A stretch of DNA of 17,500 nt from Trachelipus rathkii (taxonomy: Eukaryota; Arthropoda; Malacostraca; Isopoda; Trachelipodidae): NCBI GenBank assembly GCA_015478945.1, contig JABUQX010065478.1, forward strand, positions 25,001-42,500, read 5' to 3'. The position numbers were made by a program, and so were the translations under genes. The notes below the pieces were generated by a model, which saw only the letters and a list, made by a program, of their open reading frames with translations, did not search any database and was not told the origin of the DNA. Within the stretch, counting starts at the first letter, position 1. Each line of letters starts with the position of its first letter. Shown here one piece after another: positions 7,870-17,330 of the stretch.

Positions 7870-8424
7870 ATGACTTCAAACAAAAAAACTAACTTTAACT
7901 ACCAGTGGTTGGACGTCAAACTGAACCTACAGTTTATCAGGTGGTTGGGTAAAGGACCTGATAGTTCTAAGACATACTGTAAAGTATGTAAAAAGAACTT
8001 TGATCTATCTAACATGGGACGCCAAGCCGAAGTTTCACATTCAAGAGGTGAAACTCATTTGAATTTAATCAAAACTCAGCAGGACCAACCATCATTGAAA
8101 ACCTTTTTCGTTATGTGTTCTAATAATACAAATATTAGTAAAAGTGTGTGCACTGAAAATTATGCCATTCCATCAACTTCTAATCATACTCAACTGATTG
8201 TAAATGACCCTGAGTGTTCTGTTAAAAACCAACCAAAACCAGTTCATCAATCAGTTTCATCTTATTGCATTAAAGATGATGTTACAAGATCTGAAATACT
8301 ATGGGCATTAAAGGTGGTGGATGATAAAATGTCTTTAAACTCGTGTGCAGATATAGAGGAAACCTTTAAATTAATGTTTCCAGATAGTGCAGTAGCTTCA
8401 AATTTTAAAATGGGGCTGATATGA
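7870..8424 (+). CDS. transposase N-terminus with BED-like zinc finger
   Basis: A 184-codon frame beginning at ATG 7870. Residues about 10-70 form a BED-like finger: NFNYQWLDVK, then YCKVCKKNFDLSNMG (the CxxC pair) and SHSRGETH (the two His). This DNA-binding module starts many hAT transposases. A Ser/Thr/Asn-rich linker follows, then about residues 135-184 (VTRSEILWALKVVDD...FPDSAVASNFKMG) match the segment conserved just after the linker in that family. The frame ends early at TGA 8422-8424; similarity resumes in the next frame (KCKYVINHGLAPHFSRK), so a frameshift cut the protein. Complete relatives are several hundred residues longer. Family assignment is from remembered motif patterns. Confidence 0.72.
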   Translation: MTSNKKTNFNYQWLDVKLNLQFIRWLGKGPDSSKTYCKVCKKNFDLSNMGRQAEVSHSRGETHLNLIKTQQDQPSLKTFFVMCSNNTNISKSVCTENYAIPSTSNHTQLIVNDPECSVKNQPKPVHQSVSSYCIKDDVTRSEILWALKVVDDKMSLNSCADIEETFKLMFPDSAVASNFKMGLI

Positions 8425-9027
8425 AATGTAAATATGTGATTAACCATGGACTTGCTCCCCATTTTTCTAGAAAGCAAAAGCACAATACACTCTACTTTGC
8501 AGTGAAGCTCATTCTACCCTTGAATTAAAATTCAAAATATTTTTGGATGGTGATTGTCTTTCTAAGAGACATTATTTTTTTCTTCTATAGTACATGGGAA
8601 TCAATGTTATGTGGAATTGTGGCAAATTATTAAATTAGGACTGATATTTTCGCATGGAAATGTGACAGTGGAAGGAGGGTTTTGTATAAATTAAGCAATT
8701 TTAGTGGAGAATCTGAAAGAACATAGTCTGATTTCTCAAAGAACAGTGCACAATGCTATAAGATCTCATGAAAGTATTCATAAAGTTCCTATCACTCAAA
8801 AAATGTTGACAAATGTAAGAGCTGCTCATAGGTGATATGAAGAACATCTCAAAGAGTCAAAACAGAACCAAAAAGAAGAAGAGAATAAAAAGGTTGAAAA
8901 AAGAAAATTATCCATACAGATCTATAAACTTGAAGAGCAGAGAAAGATGTTGAAACTGAAAGCTTTGACAGAAGAAGACTCTATAAAATCAAAAATTCAG
9001 ATGCTTGAGAAGAAAAAGTTAATCTAA
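8421..9027 (+). pseudogene. broken remainder of the hAT-like transposase
   Basis: From 8421 the reading continues in a shifted frame for about 35 codons (KCKYVINHGLAPHFSRK), then is lost. From about 8590 a later part of the transposase is readable with stops: an HGN...VEGGF-like stretch, VENLKEHSLISQRTVH, then a Lys/Glu-rich coiled coil (about 8830-9024, with EEHLKESKQ and LEEQRKMLKLKAL) ending at TAA 9025-9027, in the same frame as the N-terminus. The middle, which would hold the catalytic acidic residues, is deleted around 8520-8590. Confidence 0.68.
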
Positions 9028-9337
9028 ATCTCCCCATCTAGAACTTTTGTGATCACAGTGGACGTTATTCATCTAGGCTATTAGTGTAAGCTTTTAATTT
9101 ATTTTCTTTTTGTATAAATAAAACTGTTTACTTTTGGAAAAAATAAAAAAGGAGTGCATTGGACGGCTATGGGGAAGGTATAGGCTGATTACTAAAAAAA
9201 AAATATATTTTTAAATTCATCCATGATGATGAACAGTTTCTAAAGTAAATTTTCAATAATTTAATGTATGAACTGAGTAAATAGGCTGCAATAATGATTA
9301 ATAGATATTTTAAACGCTAAAAATAACGAACTCGCTT

Positions 9338-9380
9338 GTCAGGGAAAATTTGCAGATTTGGTCAGGGAAAGTCAGGGAAA
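9338..9380 (+). repeat. subterminal GTCAGGGAAA repeats, right end
   Basis: Three copies at 9338, 9361 and 9371. They face the same way as the left-end copies, not inverted, although the terminal repeats themselves are inverted. Confidence 0.85.
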
Positions 9381-9409
9381 TCAAATTCAAAATTTCAGTG
9401 TGAACCCTG

Positions 9410-9551
9410 ATATATAAAATCATCATAAGTGTCAAGTTCCATTGATTTTGCCCAATTTTACCCAGGTTTTTTCGTGTTTTTTTTATGAAAAAAGAAAAAA
9501 CCTTGGGTGGGTTGGGCTTTTTCAAAAAACCCGGGTTTTATGCCAACCCTG
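9410..9551 (-). mobile_element. truncated end of a second hAT-like element
   Basis: The segment ends in GCCAACCCTG (9542-9551), which on the minus strand is CAGGGTTGGC, a common hAT-type terminus, again followed by ATATATA. Inside is an imperfect foldback, ACCCAGGTTTTTT (9460-9472) against AAAAAACCTTGGGT (9495-9508). No matching left terminus is found, so this is a fragment, perhaps interrupted by the larger element. Confidence 0.5.
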
Positions 9552-9769
<218 letters not shown>

Positions 9770-9775
9770 CTGCAG

Positions 9776-9858
9776 GTTCCTTGCTTGATGCTGTTGTTAA
9801 TTTTGTTTTTGATGACTATGGAACTACAACACAAAATATTCAAAATTTCCTTCCTTTT
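9776..9858 (+). other. candidate internal exon between TA arrays
   Basis: An 83-bp unique island preceded by ...ACTGCAG and followed by GTAAGT, giving AG acceptor and consensus donor exactly at its borders. One plus frame is fully open ([20 protein letters not shown]). The upstream side lacks a good pyrimidine tract because it is a TA array. I do not recognise the peptide. It could be a real microexon of an unseen gene or a chance match in an island left by array expansion. Confidence 0.35.
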
Positions 9859-9866
9859 GTAAGTAC

Positions 9867-9867
<1 letters not shown>

Positions 9868-9936
<69 letters not shown>

Positions 9937-9944
9937 AATATATA

Positions 9945-10011
<67 letters not shown>
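9868..10011. repeat. (TA)n microsatellite
   Basis: Two TA runs separated by an AGAATATATATATTTC spacer near 9934-9950. Confidence 0.95.
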
Positions 10012-10014
<3 letters not shown>

Positions 10015-10110
10015 TGATGGACATGACATCCGCATCCGCATCCGCATCCGCATCCTCACTTAACGGCACATCCGCATCCTCTTTTGAAAAATGAGGATGT
10101 TGAGGATGTT
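10012..10110. repeat. ATCCGC hexamer repeats, possible transposon end
   Basis: After TAGTGATGGACATGAC come five tandem CATCCG/CATCCT hexamers (10027-10056), another pair at about 10068-10080, then GAGGATGTTGAGGATG in the opposite sense. TAGTGATGG beside a TA tract plus subterminal hexamers resembles the end of a hAT-type element, but no partner end was found. Confidence 0.5.
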
Positions 10111-10202
10111 TTCTACATTTGATTAAATGCATATAAAATAAATATTATTTGTCATCTTTATCATTTGAGTTTATGGGAATAATTGTAATTTTGAATTTCG
10201 AT

Positions 10203-10305
<103 letters not shown>

Positions 10306-11256
10306 GCGGAGAGGACAAACAACAGAGGTCGTCAAATCAATTAAGATAAGACTATGGGGAAATCCACTGGACCCTTAACCCTCTGCTAGTTATATCCACT
10401 CATGCTCACATAATATGTATATAATCATATAAATGGAAAGTGGGGTTCAAAGGAATCATTAATTGCAAATATTTTAAATAAGACTAAAAATGAAAAAATT
10501 ACTATACCTATAATTATTCTTGAAGAGTACTGGGAGAATATAGAGTTTAGCGTAGAACGCGCTTGAATTATTGTTTCTATTCACAACCAATGACTCAATA
10601 CACACAGTCCAGTTTATTCAGGTCATAGGACTCTGGCGTGCTCGATTGAGTGAAGAAGTCCGTGGCATATGTTCATCAAGTATGTTTAATGAATAAATGA
10701 ATAACAACTTATTGTGGGGGAGGATAAATTAGTAGTTTCCTAAATAAGTTTATTGCAAAATATATAAAAACTATTAACAAATTAGGTATATTTATTTTAT
10801 ATAAATAATTTCAGTAAAGACTGAAATTCCAATCAACGTATAAGTTGATTAGAACTATTCCGATGTAAGTAAGTACTTACTATAATTTACACAAAAGAAT
10901 GGGGATATGTTTTTGTTTCGAGCGATGGGTTTTCGGTAAGTTTGACCGATTCTTTAAATTCATAAAATAAATGATTTTAACTTAACTTTAAGATGGTTAT
11001 GGTGTGATCTCAGCTCTGAACTTAACTAGTAGGACTTATTTAAATAGGGATGAATGTTAACGGCAAAGGCCACAAATTGATAACAAATTATATACAAATG
11101 AATTAATTAAATATTAAAGTGTATTATAGTGGTTCAAAGCCCACGATTTAAATTCAGATTCTAAGATCCACAATTAATTCCAAATCCAAAATTGAAAGTA
11201 GATTTGAAGGCTGGGCACATAAGGTAATCATAAATTTTAAGTAAATCTTCAGACAT

Positions 11257-11316
11257 AGAGTTAAAAGCAGTGTCAGCCCGAGAGTTAAAAGCAGTGTCAG
11301 CCCGAGATTTAAAAGC
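11257..11316. repeat. 24-bp tandem repeat, 2.5 copies
   Basis: Two identical 24-bp units (11257-11280 and 11281-11304; begin AGAGTTAAAAGCAG, end TCAGCCCG) plus a 12-bp partial unit with one change. Confidence 0.9.
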
Positions 11317-11849
11317 CTGTAAACAAGTAAATAATAATTAATATTAATTACTCATTTAACCATAGTTCGTTATATCAAACACTGTTTTTCATTTAATACA
11401 TATTTCTAAAAATCTCAAAATAATATATTTAACACTCACCCTGCAGACAATTAGTGACTATCAGGGCTTTTCGGAAACAACACTGATATGGGTCTTGGCT
11501 GTAAACTGTAATACAAGTACAGCTTTGTAAGTTTTTAATTAACTATTATTTCTTTTACTTAAATTCTAGAACTATCCATTAATGTTTAAAAATAATAGAA
11601 TTGTTCTTATCACTAATCTTATCCACTTCTCGATTTGGTATTGTCCGGGTATTTATGCATCAGTTAAACAACTATACAGTGAGTGCATACATATATCCAA
11701 TACAAAAATATTTATTACTACTGTGAAAGGAAAAATATTACCGTATATTATAATAAATTGTTTATTAACCAATCAGAAAATAACTAAAGAGAATAAATAA
11801 ATACAAAAGAAAACGGCTGGAACACAGTCACAACCTGAATCCTTTTCAG

Positions 11850-11874
11850 GAATATTCCATACAATGGAATATTC
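11850..11874. repeat. perfect 11-bp hairpin
   Basis: GAATATTCCAT (11850-11860), loop ACA, ATGGAATATTC (11864-11874). No following T-tract or gene gives it a role. Confidence 0.85.
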
Positions 11875-11936
11875 AGTTACAGTTTTTCAACACTTAAATC
11901 TAAAATAGTAATAAATGAGATCAATATACTCACCCT

Positions 11937-12076
<140 letters not shown>

Positions 12077-12099
12077 CCTATACCTATACTTCCCCCTGG

Positions 12100-13030
12100 C
12101 CCACCTAATGGAGGGCCACCACTGCTTCCAGGAAAGCCGGCCGCCGCCCACGGCGGTTCCCACAGCGTCAGGAAGAGATACAGAAAAGACGGCACCGGGG
12201 GGCGTCGAAGCTGGCAGCTCAGAAGGAGGTGCTCTATTGTATCCTGAGAATTGTGCATCTGGTGCAAATGGGGGAGGTGACGTTGTCTAGTAAAAATCTA
12301 TGTTATATTGCATGAGTCTCGGGTGGTGACCCGATCTGCACCGAGCGAGGTCCATTTGCTTCTTCCTAGACAGCGTCTCTTCATTGGGAAGAGTTTTGGC
12401 GGAGGGGGTATTTAATAAAGTTTTATTTGGCGGTTTTGAAGGTAGGTTTGTTAGGTGGGAATGATATGTGAATCCATGGCCTATTGGGAGGGGGCGGGGG
12501 AATTATATATAAGTGTTGTAATAGAAATTATGCAGGTATGAGGAAGGGGGATTTAGTCTTGCGAGGGATTGGAGAGATTGGTGACATGAATGGGTTGGGT
12601 TACGGGTCTTCTGGTAGAATTGTGCCCTACCATCTCCAGATGTGTGGAAATGGGGGAGATGGAGGTTATTCAGTGTAAATGTTGGATTGGGGTGGTTTAA
12701 GTGCAACCTGGAATAATTCTAAGTGCGCGTTTTGGAGTTTGTAGTTTGATTTGTGTTTGATTTTGAAAATTGTCAGGGAACCCATCTGGGAGCGTAATAT
12801 TAAAGTTAGTTCTAAGGAGTTGCTTATAAATAGTAGTTAGTGTGTGTTTCTGTCGCTGAAGTTGTGTTCGGAAAGGGTTCGGAGGGTGTTAGTTTTCGTT
12901 GAGATTGTGGAAAGTGATTGGTCAATATGGGGGAAAACGTCATGTGGGGTGTCGTATGTAAGTCCTAGTATTTTTGGGTTTTGTTAAGTGGGAGGGGTTT
13001 ATTGTTCAGGAGTAATTAAGGGATGGAGGG
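12100..13030 (-). pseudogene. LINE C-terminal region, CCHC motif broken
   Basis: Fragments readable on the minus strand: NPKILGLTYDT followed by FPHID and NTLRTLSEHN (about 12975-12860), the segment after the RT palm in Jockey-type elements; and near 12200-12266 a C-terminal CCHC motif, where CTRC (12255-12266) is in one frame and DTIEHLLLSC in the next. In APE-type LINEs this knuckle closes the ORF2 protein. Several frame changes separate the pieces. Confidence 0.7.
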
Positions 13031-13033
13031 AGA

Positions 13034-13360
13034 TTTTATTTTTTTAATTTGTATTTTGTTTTTTATTTGTTTTTATTTTATATTTTTTTTTGTTTGTTTT
13101 CTTTTTTTATTTTGTTTTGTTTTTCTTTCTATTTTTTGTTCTTGTTTGTTTTGTTTTAAATCAGTATGTCTCTTTTTGTTTTGTGTTTTTTGTTTTCTTT
13201 TTTTTTTGTTTTGTTTGTTTCTTTTTTCTTTCTTGTTTTTTTTTGTGTTTTTTATTTTTGTTTTTTTTTTTGTTTATATGTTTTTTTATTTTTATTTTTT
13301 GTTGTTTTTTTCTTTTTTTTTGGTTTTTGGTGTTTTTCTTTGTGTTGCTGATTTTGTTTG
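13034..13360. repeat. T-rich low-complexity block inside the LINE
   Basis: About 325 bp of T with scattered G and some C, A/C-rich on the LINE coding strand. It lies between the YADD box region and the NPKILGLTYDT segment, where relatives have a few dozen codons, so it looks like an expansion or insertion, or an assembly artefact. Long Phe-rich frames here are not genes. Confidence 0.85.
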
Positions 13361-13399
13361 GTTGATTGTCGGTCGTTTAAAATAGGGTGATAAGAGGAC

Positions 13400-14017
13400 C
13401 TTAAGGAGATGCAGTCATTCTGTTGGTGATTAACCAGTTTTCTAAAAAGTGTAGGTATTCTTGAGTATGTTGTTTGGCTGTTTTTACGTCTGGGTGTTGG
13501 GAAATGAGGCTAATGTCGTCTGCATACGTGATTAGTTTGGTGGAGTGGTGGATTGGGGTGGGCAGGTCTGCAGTGGAAAAAAGTGAATAAAAATGGAGAG
13601 AGAAGGCTCCCTGTGGGACGCGTTTTGTAATTTGATAGAGTGGGAGAGATTGTTTTTATATAATACTTGCAAAACGGTTTGTGATGAAATTGGAAAGCCA
13701 TTTTTTGTCATTTTTTTCTAAAGGAGAATGGAGGATTTTGAATAAGGATGTGTGTTGGGACGGTGTCAAATGCTTGTCTATGTCTATTGCTGTGAGTATT
13801 AGCTAGGAAGGTGATTGGTTGAAAGCCGTTAATTGATTGTGTTGTGTGCAGGAAGTGAGGCTGTGGTTGTAGAGTGGTTGCTTTTAAAGCCATGGTTGAA
13901 GTCTGGGACGGGGATTGGAAATTTATTAATATTTATTTCTCAAGCAATTTACTGATGGAACAAAGCAGAGAAATTGGGCGATAGAAGGAAGGGGAGTTGT
14001 TTTTTTTTTTTTTTTTT

Positions 14018-14052
<35 letters not shown>

Positions 14053-14650
14053 TTTTTTTCTTTTATTTTTTCATTTTTTTTTTTTTTTTTTTTTTTTTTG
14101 TTTTTTTTTTTTTTGTTGAGTTAGGGATTATGTATGGTTGTTTCCAGATTGGGGAGAGAAAGAGGACATAAACAGCAAATAATGTCAGAGTTATTGAAAG
14201 TCTGCCAGGATTTATGAAATTCTGTAATTAGGAGGATTGCTTTATCTCCCCAGTGTTTTAAGTGCAGTTAGATATGAAATCTGGCCGTTGCTGTGAATTT
14301 TGAGAGGTTTAATTGCGTTTCTGTTTATCATGAGTTGTTGTGAATGGAGGTATGGGGTTGAGATCTAGTTTGAGTTTTCTAAGTTGTTTTTTTTTTGTTG
14401 TTATCGGGGTGTGTTGGTTTGCGGGAGATCTTAGCGTAATGTTTGGCGAGACTGTCTGATTGTTGTTTAGGGAAAGGGAGGGAGTAGGTAGAGATGGGGA
14501 TTCGTGAGATGGTGGGGGTTGTTTCGTGAATTTTTTAATTTTTGATGACTTTCCAGGTTTTCTTATTGTCTTTGCGTGAAATGTTTTGTTGGAGGTATTC
14601 AGAGAATTTTAGTTTAGTGTTGGTGTTATAGCGTTAAGTGATTTGGGTGT
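13400..14650 (-). pseudogene. LINE reverse transcriptase remnant
   Basis: Minus-strand RT motifs in the right order: a DNKKTWKVIKN-type stretch (about 14580-14530) leading in; YRPISLL...SKLLEK (about 13990-13930); the HGFK-ST segment (about 13890-13850) and AFDTVP with the first catalytic Asp (about 13758-13773); GSLLSPFLF (about 13610-13580); and ITYADDISLIS with the catalytic YADD at 13515-13526, followed by FLENW. Each sits in a frame that changes every few dozen codons. It copied element RNA at the nicked target in the ancestor; this copy is non-functional. Confidence 0.85.
13999..14115. repeat. poly-T block inside the LINE
   Basis: About 117 bp, nearly all T, just upstream (in LINE sense) of the YRPISLL motif, where an A/Lys-rich stretch is expected. 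Probably expansion of that A-rich stretch, or a sequencing or assembly effect. Confidence 0.9.
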
Positions 14651-14899
14651 TTTAGATTTTTATTGGTTAGGAATGTGGGGGGTATATTGGATTGAGTTTC
14701 GAAGGGAGTTCTTTGTTTAATGAGTGGCTGATGTTCAGGTTTATTTGGATTGTATTATTCTGTTGTCCTTGGGTATTGAATGTTTGCAATTTGATAATTG
14801 TTTTGTTTTATAGGATGATGGAGGAGAGAAGGGATTTAGTCTGGATTTGTTGTTGGGTTAATGGTGAGTTCCAATATTAATTAGTCATATTCGGCCAGT

Positions 14900-15640
14900 T
14901 GCTTTTTAGATTAGTGTATGTAATGTTTTTTTTTTTGGGGGGTTGATGGGGGGGAGTTTAGGGAAATAAGAATAGGGAGGTGGTCCGATTGTAGGTCAGT
15001 AATGGTTTCCCAAGTAAGTAAGTGGTGAAGAAGCGGAACAAAATTGAACCGTCTGGGGCAAGTTGGGGATGGTTTGCCGTTGGGGAGGGATGCGGTGGAA
15101 GGTTTGTTTGAATAAGGATATTTAGGGATTCTAGTTCATTAAGGATATGTGCCGCGGGGTTCAGAGGGGTAGTCTTTGTACCAGGCAGTGTGGTGAGCAT
15201 TAAAGTCTCCTCCGAGGATGAGTTTGGTATGTGATAAGGGGTAGGGGGGAGTGAGGGTTATTTGGTGGGGTTGGGGACAGTGGGTGGCGAATATAAGACT
15301 TGATGATCAATTATAGGTGTTTATTCAAAAGGGATGGACAGCGATGGGATTTTATTAGTGCGTTTGGTGGTAATAGCGTGAGGTGTCGGGTTGTTGTGGT
15401 AAGTTAATTTGTTTGGATCAGTGTTAGCGAGGAGATGTTGGGTGTGTGGAGGGGGAGTAGATAGCGTCATAACCGAAAAGTGGGGAGTGGGATTTGCGGG
15501 AGGGAAGCTTCTGATATGGCTAATATGAGTATTAGTTTTTTAAGGAAGTGTTGTAGTTCTATAGATATTGTTAGGCCATTGGATAATTTAATTGTAGTAT
15601 ATTGAAAGTTAGGGGGTTAGTTTTGGGAGGGAGGGGTTTT
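14900..15640 (-). pseudogene. LINE apurinic-type endonuclease remnant
   Basis: Minus strand. An SNGLTI...LQHFLK stretch near 15590-15540 matches the start of the domain, with a degenerate IIAISE-like stretch (about 15530-15500); GGDFNAHHTAW (about 15182-15214) is the central catalytic motif with Asp and Asn; and ITDLQSDHLPI ends it, with SDHLPI at 14971-14988 carrying the catalytic Asp-His. This domain nicks target DNA to start target-primed reverse transcription. Frames change between motifs. Confidence 0.85.
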
Positions 15641-15687
15641 GAATACTAGTGGAGGTTGGCATATTGCGCCAGAAATAGCCTATGTTA

Positions 15688-15855
15688 TCTCTGGGGAGCT
15701 TTTGGAATGGGGCAGCAGGCAGGTGAACCCACCCGAGAACAGCTTTTGCATTGGACGCTGTTTAGTCCTACTATTAGTTGGCATATGGGGCAATAAAATC
15801 TATGGGGACCTGGGTTTTTCTCGACATCACCCGACCGAAGAAGAAGTAGTCCCAT
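15688..15855 (-). CDS. LINE N-terminal frame: 2A peptide then zinc finger
   Basis: A short minus-strand frame from ATG 15853-15855 to TAA 15685-15687 (upstream in-frame TAA at 15904-15906). It opens MGLLLLRSGDVEKNPGP, an exact DxExNPGP 2A motif (NPGP ends at 15805) preceded by the usual Leu-rich stretch. 2A makes the ribosome skip the Gly-Pro bond, so a short leader is released from the rest of the protein. Next is a PHD-like finger: CPIC, ten residues, CKSC; the expected Trp-x-His lies one base out of frame (an extra G near the CGGGTGGG run), after which the frame is wrong and stops. 2A at the N-terminus of APE-type LINEs is known from several invertebrates. The full protein would have continued into the endonuclease. 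Confidence 0.78.
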
Positions 15856-15906
15856 CGCCAAGAAAGAAGAAAAACAGCCAGAAAAGATAGATTGGAGATG
15901 TTGTTA

Positions 15907-16022
15907 AAGAAGTAAGATAAAGGTGTTAGAAAAACAAAGATATCTCCGACCTGTTGACCCGGCGCCCGTCCGGATCCTGTCGACAATGTCCCTCCTGGTG
16001 GAGGGGGGATGTTGAGCTTCTA
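15907..16022 (-). other. LINE 5' untranslated leader
   Basis: GC-richer DNA between the TA array and the 2A frame, with CCCCCCTCC and GGATCCGGACGGGCGCC stretches. APE-type LINEs carry an internal promoter in such leaders; none of its elements can be identified here. A frame across it (15774-15986) overlaps the 2A frame out of phase and is not supported. Confidence 0.5.
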
Positions 16023-16038
16023 GTATATATATATATAT

Positions 16039-16118
<80 letters not shown>

Positions 16119-16119
16119 A

Positions 16120-16160
<41 letters not shown>

Positions 16161-16240
16161 ATATATATAATATATATATATAATATATATATAATATATA
16201 AATATTATATATATATATATATAATATATATATACAGTAT

Positions 16241-16274
<34 letters not shown>

Positions 16275-16371
16275 ATATATAAATAATATATAATATATAT
16301 ATATTATATATATATATATATATAATATATATATATATATATAATTATATATATAATATTATATAATATAC

Positions 16372-16406
<35 letters not shown>

Positions 16407-16407
16407 A
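16023..16407. repeat. long (TA)n array with AATATA interruptions
   Basis: About 385 bp of TA broken by TAATATA and TATTATA steps and one ACAGTA, directly upstream of the LINE 5' end. Confidence 0.95.
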
Positions 16408-16869
16408 TCTAGAGCCGTGAACGTTGAAACAAAAAATGAAGCAGAGAGAGAGTTAAGAGGAGGGCAAAGGAGGAGTTGGCTTAGAAGCTAGCAAAGGAAC
16501 TGATGAATATGAAGGAAATCAGAGAAGTTTTTTTAGATTTTCAAGAACATATAGAGGAGCAAAGTATAGGATGTAATATCAAATACTTACAAATTGGAAC
16601 ATTTGTAGTCCATGTAGAAGAGAAACAAAAGAAGAAACTTTGATGAGTGTTGAATTGAAGTCAGTCGAAGAGAAAAGTGGAGAGGAGGGAAGAGGTAATA
16701 ACGAGAGCGAATTTTAGGAGCATTTAAGGAAAAAAATGAGAGCGAAAAAACTCCTGCGTGAGGATGGATAAATATTGAGTTGCTGATGGAGGGAGGAGAG
16801 TTGCTGCTGAAACCTTGAGGCTGAGATTTCTGAAACAGGTGATGGGTGGAAGTATTAGTGCGGGAAGGT
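16408..16869. other. purine-rich DNA with a small unidentified open frame
   Basis: Plus-strand A/G-rich DNA. One frame, ATG 16503 to TGA 16641-16643 (46 codons), has protein-like composition: charged helix, then GCNIKYLQIGTFVVHVEEK resembling a beta segment. It is closed by stops on both sides. I do not recognise it; it may be a relic of a gene or element. Confidence 0.4.
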
Positions 16870-17330
16870 TGGGGAATGTCAAAATATTCCCATATAAAGT
16901 TAAGGGGGATGCAGGAAAATTGTAAAAATTATACGAGAAAATCTCACTAAGATCACATGGCGAAGATATATGAAAGAATATTGAAAGGAAAATTAGATAA
17001 AAAATTAGATAATACATAAAGAATTGAGAGATAAGATATATAGGTGTAGAAGTAACTACAGATTTAATGTAATGCCATTAAGAATGATACAGTAAAAGAC
17101 ATGAGAATACAATAAAGAAGGCATATATTGACTTCATAAACTGAAGAAAGCATTGAATTTTTAACCCAGAGCAGAAGCTTGTTTGGAATTCTGGAGAGGG
17201 AATTATGCAAGTCTGGAGGCAGACTGATAAAGGCAGTAAGAAGTACATACGTGAATAGCATAAGTAAGGTAAGAACAGGATATAAAAACGAGGAATGGTT
17301 TGAGTTAAAAAACTGGAGTATTTTTTATAA
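16870..17330 (+). pseudogene. fragment of a second LINE reverse transcriptase
   Basis: Plus-strand pieces across frames: an FPYKVKGDAGK stretch (about 16883-16915), as in the PIYKGKGD finger motif; a degenerate YRGI..LLSH..KI-ERI..R-like stretch (about 16930-17000); AYIDF, then a decayed KAFD (about 17120-17155); and a 48-codon run LFGILERELC...LIKAVRSTYVNSISKV...EWFEL (about 17175-17315), where a GVRQG box should follow but does not. It differs from the minus-strand LINE. Truncated and dead. Confidence 0.68.

Larger units (their letters stand above)
7439..9409 (+). mobile_element. hAT-like DNA transposon, internally deleted
   Basis: A 1971-bp element bounded by perfect 13-bp terminal inverted repeats: CAGGGTTCACACT (7439-7451) and AGTGTGAACCCTG (9397-9409). 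Both flanks are ATATATA, compatible with a 7-8 bp target duplication but uninformative because the target is a TA array. Inside are a BED-type zinc-finger N-terminus and the C-terminal tail of one transposase; the catalytic core is missing. The CAGGG ends, finger and tail favour the hAT superfamily. It could not move itself. Confidence 0.78.
12077..16022 (-). mobile_element. decayed Jockey/CR1-like LINE with a 2A motif
   Basis: About 3.9 kb on the minus strand. In order from 16022 down: a GC-richer 5' leader, a short frame with a 2A peptide and zinc finger, endonuclease, RT and a C-terminal CCHC, ending in GGTATA-type tail and TA. All domains are broken by stops and frameshifts, so it is a dead copy, though nearly full length. 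Bases on the plus strand are strongly G and T rich. Two T-rich blocks interrupt it (13034-13360 and 13999-14115). Class (APE-type LINE) is firm; the exact clade is not. Confidence 0.85.

Noticed and set aside
11582..11800. 72-codon plus-strand frame
   Set aside because: AT-rich, no recognisable domain, no supporting signals.
12108..12290. Plus-strand frame in a GC-rich patch
   Set aside because: Antisense of the LINE C-terminal region, where DTIEHLLLSC is readable on the other strand.
13023..13385. Phe-rich 120-codon frame resembling membrane protein
   Set aside because: Made by T-rich low-complexity DNA inside a LINE; hydrophobicity is an artefact of TTT codons.
15774..15986. 70-codon minus-strand frame starting MSTGSGRAPG
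   Set aside because: Overlaps the 2A frame out of phase; the 2A and zinc-finger motifs support the other frame.
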